DNA of 35,288 nt from a virus: positions 1 through 35,288 of IMG/VR virus record IMGVR_UViG_3300030328_003647; one strand, given 5' to 3'. The notes under the pieces are model-generated. The model was not told where the DNA came from, searched no databases, and worked only from the letters and a program-made list of their open reading frames with translations. The number at the start of each line of letters is the position of its first letter. The first letter of the stretch is position 1. Shown in pieces: positions 29,216 through 35,288 of the stretch. Made by a program: the position numbers and the translations under genes.

Positions 29216-30397
29216 ATGAGCGAAGTTGTAGTTACTCCCGTTAAAAAGCGATGCGAAACTGGCAGAATGCCAGCTTGGATGCGTAAGATGAAAAAAACAA
29301 ATGATTATTCTTGCGTTGAGCTAGCAGAAGCAGTTACGGATTTAGTTACAACTAAAAGAAAAAGAGCTCGCAAAGCAATGGCAGGTGACAAGAAAACCAG
29401 TGTACTTTCATTATATGGAGGAGACGATTGGACTTGGATACTTGCAACTGAGAATGACACACGATTACGTGGTCTCTCAGGAGATAGATATCTCATTGAC
29501 CCTACTGCACATATGGCAGCTTTACCAACTTGGACCAAGGTATTAAATGGACATATTGACCATAACCTTGATAAGAAAGTAGATATAAACGTTGGTGAAG
29601 CTAGATACGATATAGACAAAGGTTTATACCTTAAAGTACGAACAAATGATGATGATATTAACAGACAACTCAAACGTGGGGAAATATTGCCCTCTATCGA
29701 AGTTGATGTTGAATCGGAAGACGTACTAGATAAAAACATTATTGATTATTATGTACCTACAGGTTTAGGACTTATGAAAGATAATGAACCATTAGGCAAC
29801 TCAGTTGGACCTGAGAAGCCTTCGGACAGATTTTCTGTCCCAATTTACGCAGGAGATACAAATATGACAAAGGAAAAGGAAACCGTCAATGAAGAAGAAA
29901 AAACAGAGGATGTCGAAGCAAAGGTTGAAGAACCAGAAGTAGAGACTCCAGCAGAACCTGAAACCGTGGAAGAACCTAAACAAGAGGAATCGGTTGATGA
30001 ACTTACACAGGCAACTACCAAAGTTGCTGAACTCGAGAAACGCCTTGAGGAAGTTCTAAATCAGGTCGATAGCAAAGCCTCAGCTGAGACTGAACTTAGA
30101 AAGATATATTTAGATAAAATACCAGACAGCATCCATTCGGACGTTGATAATCTAGATTTAAATACGCTTAAAGCGTTCGCTAAATTATCTGACCATTTTC
30201 AAACACAGATTGAGGACAATACCACTAAATTGGAAGAAGCTCCAGTTATTAATGAGACCGACACGGTCGGCTCAGGCGATGGCTTTAATTCAGACGGAAG
30301 TATGAATGATAAGCTATATTATAGTCTGAAGATTAAACACGCTAAGGCGAATGGAATGAAATACCCAGAAGAGTGGAATAAATACCTAACGGTATAA
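29216..30397 (+). CDS. Prohead maturation protease fused to scaffold
   Basis: This 393-residue protein lies directly before the decoration and capsid genes. The first ~200 residues have the outline of caudoviral prohead serine proteases: a His in NGHIDHN (H113/H116) and a Ser in LPSIEVD (S160) on neighbouring strands, with GLYLKVRTND between them. The rest is an acidic Glu/Pro/Val-rich linker (about 220-260) followed by a coiled coil (ELEKRLEEVLNQVDSK), typical of a scaffold. The protease would cleave scaffold and capsid tails during maturation. The catalytic assignment is by position and needs alignment. TTGGAGA precedes the ATG. Confidence 0.68.
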   Translation: MSEVVVTPVKKRCETGRMPAWMRKMKKTNDYSCVELAEAVTDLVTTKRKRARKAMAGDKKTSVLSLYGGDDWTWILATENDTRLRGLSGDRYLIDPTAHMAALPTWTKVLNGHIDHNLDKKVDINVGEARYDIDKGLYLKVRTNDDDINRQLKRGEILPSIEVDVESEDVLDKNIIDYYVPTGLGLMKDNEPLGNSVGPEKPSDRFSVPIYAGDTNMTKEKETVNEEEKTEDVEAKVEEPEVETPAEPETVEEPKQEESVDELTQATTKVAELEKRLEEVLNQVDSKASAETELRKIYLDKIPDSIHSDVDNLDLNTLKAFAKLSDHFQTQIEDNTTKLEEAPVINETDTVGSGDGFNSDGSMNDKLYYSLKIKHAKANGMKYPEEWNKYLTV

Positions 30398-30420
30398 GCA
30401 AGAAAAAGAGGTAAATAAAA

Positions 30421-31026
30421 ATGGTAGACAAAGCAGGATTATACGGAGGTGGGCTAGAGCTCACTTGCATTCTTTACGAAGGAACATTAACTGCAACTGC
30501 TGGTACCTCAGTATTTGTCGAGAACGGCTCATTAGGAAAACTATCCTTCACTATGGCTTCAGAAATTAAAGAAGGTGACCTCGTGGCATTACACGTGGAC
30601 ACTGGAAATGATTACGATGCTTGTGGTGGTATACCTGTAGTAGCTGCAGCATCCGCTGCAAATGGTTTCATCGGTATTGTAAAATCACAACCTGTATGGC
30701 ACAAATTGCCATCCAGTGCTGGTACATACAGTACACACGCTGACAACCTGTCCAACGGACACTACAGAGTTGCAACGATAGTTATGCCTGGTGTACAAAT
30801 GGCACTTCGCGGTGTAACAGAGGGCACATCTATTACAGTTGGCTCACCTGTTGCTTGGGATGTTTCTGCAGATGGTTGGGCTGATAATGGCACAACTTTC
30901 ACAGGAGTTTTCTCTTTCCACGATGGCGGTGCAGATGCACAGAATGTCTTAGTTGGCATTGGTGCAATGGGACACGGCCCTGGTGGAAGCGACGCTGACT
31001 TATGTTCACTTGGAGTTATAGCTTAA
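30421..31026 (+). CDS. Head decoration-like protein
   Basis: This 201-residue, Gly/Ala/Val/Thr-rich beta protein is placed immediately before the major capsid protein, the usual site of decoration (gpD-like) proteins. Segments such as GDLVALHVDTGNDY and ITVGSPVAWDVSADGW fit a beta-tulip or small barrel fold. No diagnostic motif is known to me. AGAGGT lies upstream of the ATG. Confidence 0.6.
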   Translation: MVDKAGLYGGGLELTCILYEGTLTATAGTSVFVENGSLGKLSFTMASEIKEGDLVALHVDTGNDYDACGGIPVVAAASAANGFIGIVKSQPVWHKLPSSAGTYSTHADNLSNGHYRVATIVMPGVQMALRGVTEGTSITVGSPVAWDVSADGWADNGTTFTGVFSFHDGGADAQNVLVGIGAMGHGPGGSDADLCSLGVIA

Positions 31027-31038
31027 GGAGTGTAAAAT

Positions 31039-32082
31039 ATGGCAGAAAGATATGACACATATGGTACACTTGCAGGAACACTACCTAAGGATTCTTTCCT
31101 TAGACCAGAGTTCCAAGCTCGTGACCTTGACGAATTACTAGATAGCTTGTTGGTATTTGACGATTTTATTCCAAAACAAACCGTCGATGCAACAACTTTC
31201 TCGTACCAGATAGAAACTGACGGAGCTGGCAGCGGAACCCGCGGCAGCCCTGGTTCAGACGTAAAGAAAGAATATGCCCCACTAAGGGCTGATGGCTCAG
31301 AGTTCTCATACGTAAGCGTATCTCCACTAGAGATGGCTGTAGGAGTACTCCAAGCAAGAGGTGTTGCGTTCAAATTAACAGAAGCAGCTAGAGGAGACCA
31401 CGAGAAGTTGAAAATCGACCCACTCGCAAGGACCCGAAAGCGCGTTGCTTACTGGTTAGCAGAACAAATCAACGCTGAAATGGTATCAAATATGACCAAT
31501 GATTTCAGTATCACTAACACAGATGACACTGGAATGGAAGACATTATGTCTCATTCGTCAGACTTCGGTACTGAAACAACCATCGGGCACTTAGCTGGAA
31601 CATTAGATTCAACCTATTACTGGGATGAAGCTGATGCAAATCCAATTAGGGACATACTCGACCTTCAGACTGTTTTTGAAGACCAAGATGGATACAACTA
31701 TAATATGACTGACGTCTATATGCGTTTCCGTGATTTGCACTTACTAAGTACATTCTGTACTGAAATAGGAGCAGATTGGGTACGCGACCCACTAGGTGGG
31801 TTCACAGCATCTAACATCGCTGGAATTACATTCCACGGTTTAAAGAATGTTGCTGGATTCCCAACCACAGTTGGTGACGGATATATTATGGCAGTGGACA
31901 AGAATAACCCAGTAGGGCAAACTTATCAAAGTTTCTCTTCTGAATTCCCACAAGCCAACAATATGTCATTCCACTCATATATGGATGATGCTACGCACGA
32001 CTTCCACTATCAAATGTTCTACACACGTGGAACGGTAGTAGTCGAGCCTAAAGCAATGGCCGTCTTGAAAGTCAGAGACTAA
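31039..32082 (+). CDS. HK97-fold major capsid protein
   Basis: The 347-residue protein follows protease/scaffold and decoration genes and is in the right size range for the HK97 fold. Features that fit include a long N-terminal helix and E-loop region, then AEQINAEMVSNM (spine-helix-like), DLQTVFEDQDGYNYNMTDVYM (A-domain entry, split by the turn) and the closing GTVVVEPKAMAVLKVRD strand typical of capsid C-termini. The assignment combines order and general sequence character. It is followed by a 104-base gap with a weak GTTAC/GTAAC hairpin, the largest break in the head block, which may set its expression. Confidence 0.8.
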   Translation: MAERYDTYGTLAGTLPKDSFLRPEFQARDLDELLDSLLVFDDFIPKQTVDATTFSYQIETDGAGSGTRGSPGSDVKKEYAPLRADGSEFSYVSVSPLEMAVGVLQARGVAFKLTEAARGDHEKLKIDPLARTRKRVAYWLAEQINAEMVSNMTNDFSITNTDDTGMEDIMSHSSDFGTETTIGHLAGTLDSTYYWDEADANPIRDILDLQTVFEDQDGYNYNMTDVYMRFRDLHLLSTFCTEIGADWVRDPLGGFTASNIAGITFHGLKNVAGFPTTVGDGYIMAVDKNNPVGQTYQSFSSEFPQANNMSFHSYMDDATHDFHYQMFYTRGTVVVEPKAMAVLKVRD

Positions 32083-32186
32083 GGAAGACAATAATAATTT
32101 GGGAAGTACTATTCGGTTACTGTTACTCGCGTTTCGTAACTGGATAGTGCACGCCCTTAAAAGATAAATAATAAGGAAGAACAAAT

Positions 32187-32654
32187 ATGGCACTAGGAAC
32201 AACATTTACAGACTATAAAAAAGTTAGTGATGTACGATTAAATAGAATTGACGCACGAAGAACTCTAGCAAATACAATTGAAAGAGCATCTTCAATAGTT
32301 ATTTCACAAACAGTAACAAATACAAACGCAGGCAACCACTTTTTGGGTGTAGCCCCGTACGATATGGAACTTGTAAAAGGTAATATCGCAATTACTGGAG
32401 ACGAAGGAACTGATGGCGCAATGACAATTGAAAAGTGGGATGATTATGCAGGGTCAACTAAGGCAACTATGACCGATGCACAAACCGCAACTGGCGGAGC
32501 ATCAGCATTATACACTTGGACACCTACCACAGATGACACACAGAAAATAACCGCAGGAGAGATTTTAAGTCTTAAAACTGTAGGTATTGATGGCTCTGAG
32601 GAAGGTATTGTAACACTAACATTCAAATTAGTAGATAACGTAGATAACAGTTAG
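32187..32654 (+). CDS. Hypothetical head-completion or minor structural protein
   Basis: This 155-residue Thr/Ala/Gly-rich protein has a basic N-terminal helix (DVRLNRIDARRTLANTIERA) and a beta-rich remainder. It lies just after the major capsid protein and has a GGAAG ribosome-binding site. Likely virion-associated; a specific role is not visible. Confidence 0.55.
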   Translation: MALGTTFTDYKKVSDVRLNRIDARRTLANTIERASSIVISQTVTNTNAGNHFLGVAPYDMELVKGNIAITGDEGTDGAMTIEKWDDYAGSTKATMTDAQTATGGASALYTWTPTTDDTQKITAGEILSLKTVGIDGSEEGIVTLTFKLVDNVDNS

Positions 32655-32680
32655 ATTAAATAATTTCGGGAGGATAAATT

Positions 32681-33238
32681 ATGGCAGGAACTTGTACAGT
32701 ATATAAAAGCAAAAATTTCGGACCTAAATGGTCAGGAACTAAAGAATTAGCAGCATATTTCGCTACAACGGACGGAATAGCATTAGGAACTGAATTAATT
32801 GGAGCAGGTGGTACATCCACTTATTCCGTATTAATAGACCCTTATGCAAGTGTTCAAACACAATCAGCAGATGCAGATACATCTGAGAACATTCTTACAA
32901 TGGATAAGTATAAGAACATCTCAGTATATATCGTACATCAAGGTGATACTCATACGTTGACAGCACAAATATGGTCTTGTCCGCCACAACCAACTATAGC
33001 AGATAGAGATGCAGCAGCAGCTGCAATAACATCTTCTACGCATAATAGATTGGATACGGCAGCAGGATTACCATACGGATGGACACAGGAAGGTTCAGAT
33101 ATAACAATCGCCGCAGGCGCTAATGATATATCAAAACTAACCGCAACTGGTGGAATGATTGCAGTAGCAGTCAAATCAGCAGGCTCTTTAGATTCCGACG
33201 ATATAGTAAAGGTTTACGTAGTCGGCGAGTACGCCTGA
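32681..33238 (+). CDS. Hypothetical beta-rich structural protein
   Basis: The 185-residue protein is dominated by short strands and Ala/Thr/Gly segments, for example VYIVHQGDTHTLTAQIWSC and a closing IVKVYVVGEYA strand. The style is that of head-fibre or neck proteins in environmental tailed viruses. GGGAGGA lies upstream of the ATG. No family is recognised. Confidence 0.55.
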   Translation: MAGTCTVYKSKNFGPKWSGTKELAAYFATTDGIALGTELIGAGGTSTYSVLIDPYASVQTQSADADTSENILTMDKYKNISVYIVHQGDTHTLTAQIWSCPPQPTIADRDAAAAAITSSTHNRLDTAAGLPYGWTQEGSDITIAAGANDISKLTATGGMIAVAVKSAGSLDSDDIVKVYVVGEYA

Positions 33239-33248
33239 GGTACCTTTT

Positions 33249-33527
33249 TTGGAACCATCAGAGCTGGCCGAATGCGTCATAAGAATTGACGAACGTCTGA
33301 AGATAGTTAGTGAAGACTTTCACGAGTTAAGGGCTGACTTCAGGGACGTTAAAAAGGATACTACAGTCCTTCGCACAGAGATGACCAATCATTTGGCTCA
33401 TCATCAGATGTTCGAAGAAACTCTTCCAGCACTAACAACCAAACAGCTTGTAGCATATACAGGCGCAATAGCCGCCGCGATGGTCGGTGGGCTAGAAATA
33501 ATTTTAAGCATAGTAGGTGGTGCATAA
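33249..33527 (+). CDS. Coiled-coil protein with C-terminal membrane helix (TTG start)
   Basis: The start is a TTG eight bases after GAGGT, close to the previous stop. In 92 residues an amphipathic helix with heptads (IRIDERLKIVSEDFHELRA; VKKDTTVLRTEM) is followed by one membrane helix (AYTGAIAAAMVGGLEIILSI). This order is that of XhlA-like proteins involved in membrane attachment or holin action. A role in lysis is possible but unproven. TAATG-coupled to the adhesin gene. Confidence 0.6.
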   Translation: MEPSELAECVIRIDERLKIVSEDFHELRADFRDVKKDTTVLRTEMTNHLAHHQMFEETLPALTTKQLVAYTGAIAAAMVGGLEIILSIVGGA

Positions 33528-35288
33528 TGCCTACTCAAAATACGTGGACAGGTGGAACAAGCACGGCGTGGAATAATGCAGCTAATTGGTCACAATCAAA
33601 TTGGCCTGGTGATTCGGGACATCAAGACCACGATGTAATAATTCCAGATACATCAAGTATTCACAATCCGACATTACCTGCAAGCTATACTTTAAATTCA
33701 TTAACTATACAGGCTAATGGAACACTTGTAGGTGGTGGCTATAAGCTTACACTTGCTGGAGAAGGAACCGCAAGTTCAGGTACAGAACATTATGCTCTAA
33801 AAAATGATGGTATTATTTCAGGAAATTTAGATATAGATTTTACTTATGGTGCAGAAACCGCGGCAGACTTTACAGGTTCGAGTGGTAATTTCCGAGCCAT
33901 TAAAGTTAATGCAACTAGTGCGGATGTAAATCAAGTAGGAGTAGCTACTTTTGATAGTTTGATTGTTGTAGCAAATTCAACTTATGATGCAGGTAATGAC
34001 GGCCTTACAATAGCAGGGGCCGTAAGTGTAACAGGAACCTTACTGGGTAATTCGACTCCTACTATTAGTATGGGAAGTCTTACAATAAACAGTGGAGGAA
34101 CGTACAGTGCAACAAGCAAAACTACTACTATGACTGGTGTAAGTGACGAAGCTTTTAATTTTACAACTACGGGAACTTTTACTCATAATAAAGGTACAGT
34201 CAAATTCTTTACAGATTCAACAAGTATGGAAATGTGGATTAATAATAACGTTACTTTTTATGATTTAGAAATAGATACGGCAGATAATGTAAGGTATCAA
34301 AATACTATAGTATTGGGAGACTTAACAGTTACAGATGGTTACTTTTTACAATATTCAGATTCAAATACATTTACAGTTCACGGCAATGCCTTTGTAGAAG
34401 CAGCCGGTTCTCTTGGTGCCTCAAATCAAACTGGAGCTGTAACATATCACGGACTTATAACAAATAAAGGAACGTTTTCTACAGGAAGTGGAACTAATAA
34501 GTTTAATGGCGGAGTAAGAAACCTTGGAACTTTTACTTCTAATGATACATTTTCAATAGAAGGAACAGGAGCAATCCTTGAAGGAAATCTTGATGATGCA
34601 AACGTTAATGTAAATCTTGACCCTGCTCTTACTCTTGACGGGAGTGCTGATTACCTTACGGCTTCATCTGCTAATTTTAGAAGTGGAGACCACGCAGGTA
34701 CAATAAGTGCTTGGATAAAATTCACAAGTACTTCTGATATGACTATTTTTTCAGCTTCAGATACAGCAGGTAGTTCATATTTTAAAAGAGTGTTTGTTGA
34801 AAATGGTAAAATAAGTATTCAACATAAAGATTCGTCAACAATTTATACTTTAAATGTTAACAAAACATTAAATGATGATTCTTGGCATCACATAGCTATA
34901 GTTAATCCAAGTGACCAAAATTATATTTATATTGATGGTAAAGTTCAAACCGTAGTAGTTGTATCAGGGTCTAATAATGGCGACTGGTTTGCAGATATGA
35001 CTGCTAGTAAATTAGATAATGTAACAATAGGTGCGATAGTACAAGCAAGTCCAGCTACTTATTTTAATGGAAGTATTGCAGATGTAAGGTATTATGATGA
35101 TAATATACCAGCAACAGACGTAGCAATATTGGCAAGTAAAATAAATGTAGATGATTCAATTACTTCACAACAAGCACTTCATTGGTGGAAATTAAATAGC
35201 ACTACAATAGATGCTTCTAATTTAGGAGAGGATTACGGAAGTGCTACTGATATTGATTTAACACCGACAAGTATTGTCGCAGGAAATT
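33527..35288 (+). CDS. Large fibre/adhesin-type protein with LamG domain (3' end outside window)
   Basis: The frame is open from the ATG (TAATG overlap) to the right edge, at least 587 residues. The N-terminus has the TWTGGTSTAWNNAANW...PGD pattern of secreted beta-helix or autotransporter-like repeats, followed by long Gly/Thr/Asn-rich beta repeats. From about residue 363 to 538 a LamG/concanavalin-like domain is clear: SADYLTASSANF, GTISAWIKF, DDSWHHIAIV, YIYIDGK and FNGSIADVRYYD. Such domains bind sugars, so this is probably a receptor-binding fibre or head-decorating adhesin. AT-rich, repeat-like coding is typical of fast-evolving fibres. Confidence 0.78.
   Translation, partial: MPTQNTWTGGTSTAWNNAANWSQSNWPGDSGHQDHDVIIPDTSSIHNPTLPASYTLNSLTIQANGTLVGGGYKLTLAGEGTASSGTEHYALKNDGIISGNLDIDFTYGAETAADFTGSSGNFRAIKVNATSADVNQVGVATFDSLIVVANSTYDAGNDGLTIAGAVSVTGTLLGNSTPTISMGSLTINSGGTYSATSKTTTMTGVSDEAFNFTTTGTFTHNKGTVKFFTDSTSMEMWINNNVTFYDLEIDTADNVRYQNTIVLGDLTVTDGYFLQYSDSNTFTVHGNAFVEAAGSLGASNQTGAVTYHGLITNKGTFSTGSGTNKFNGGVRNLGTFTSNDTFSIEGTGAILEGNLDDANVNVNLDPALTLDGSADYLTASSANFRSGDHAGTISAWIKFTSTSDMTIFSASDTAGSSYFKRVFVENGKISIQHKDSSTIYTLNVNKTLNDDSWHHIAIVNPSDQNYIYIDGKVQTVVVVSGSNNGDWFADMTASKLDNVTIGAIVQASPATYFNGSIADVRYYDDNIPATDVAILASKINVDDSITSQQALHWWKLNSTTIDASNLGEDYGSATDIDLTPTSIVAGN

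Overview
The window looks like part of the genome of a tailed (HK97-type) double-stranded DNA virus of an archaeon, most plausibly a marine planktonic one. The archaeal signs are a family B DNA polymerase, a PriS-type primase, a Hjc-like resolvase, TATA-box promoters about 27-30 bases ahead of start codons (leaderless transcripts), and outward-facing proteins rich in N-X-S/T sites. The viral signs are a continuous terminase, portal, protease/scaffold and major capsid block. The overall plan resembles uncultivated marine archaeal tailed viruses such as the magroviruses, but that placement is inference; no search was run.

Layout. Bases 1-678 (+ strand) hold the end of a tail-type gene and a small DNA-binding protein gene. 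These converge on a very long leftward block (593-18864, minus strand) that reads as nearly one unbroken operon. In transcription order it carries small unknown genes, an amidoligase next to a class II glutamine amidotransferase, more small proteins, a PD-(D/E)XK nuclease, an AAA+ replication ATPase, a chain of microproteins, a phytoene/squalene synthase, a Cas4/RecB-like nuclease, DNA polymerase B, a Hjc-like resolvase, class II ribonucleotide reductase and primase. Most junctions are ATGA or TAATG overlaps. Those overlaps let me place at least a dozen genes of 26-55 codons and correct several starts.

Bases 18865-20417 form a control region. It contains two promoters of the same design (TATA box, C7 run, shared 17-bp upstream element), a palindrome-rich island without a convincing gene, one isolated gene (19512-20123) and a GC-rich repeat patch. 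Bases 20418-22051 are a second leftward operon of small, mostly cysteine-rich (zinc-ribbon-like) proteins, with a structured gap in it. A divergent intergenic region (22052-22481) then separates this from the rightward virion block.

The rightward block (22482 to the end, + strand) runs: terminase small-subunit candidate, membrane protein, large terminase, small HTH-like protein, portal, glycosylation-site-rich membrane proteins, small basic proteins, protease/scaffold, decoration-like protein, major capsid protein, further head or neck proteins, a coiled-coil membrane protein, and a LamG-containing adhesin that runs off the window. Tail genes are expected beyond the right edge, and the left edge holds the end of one. 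This would fit a circularly permuted genome.

The most notable features are: (i) six tiny overlapping genes alternating zinc-ribbon and single-membrane-helix proteins and leading directly into a viral phytoene synthase; (ii) an amidotransferase/amidoligase pair, where a TTG start exposes the catalytic cysteine; (iii) apparent complete absence of GATC and CATG; and (iv) the duplicated promoter module with its palindrome island.
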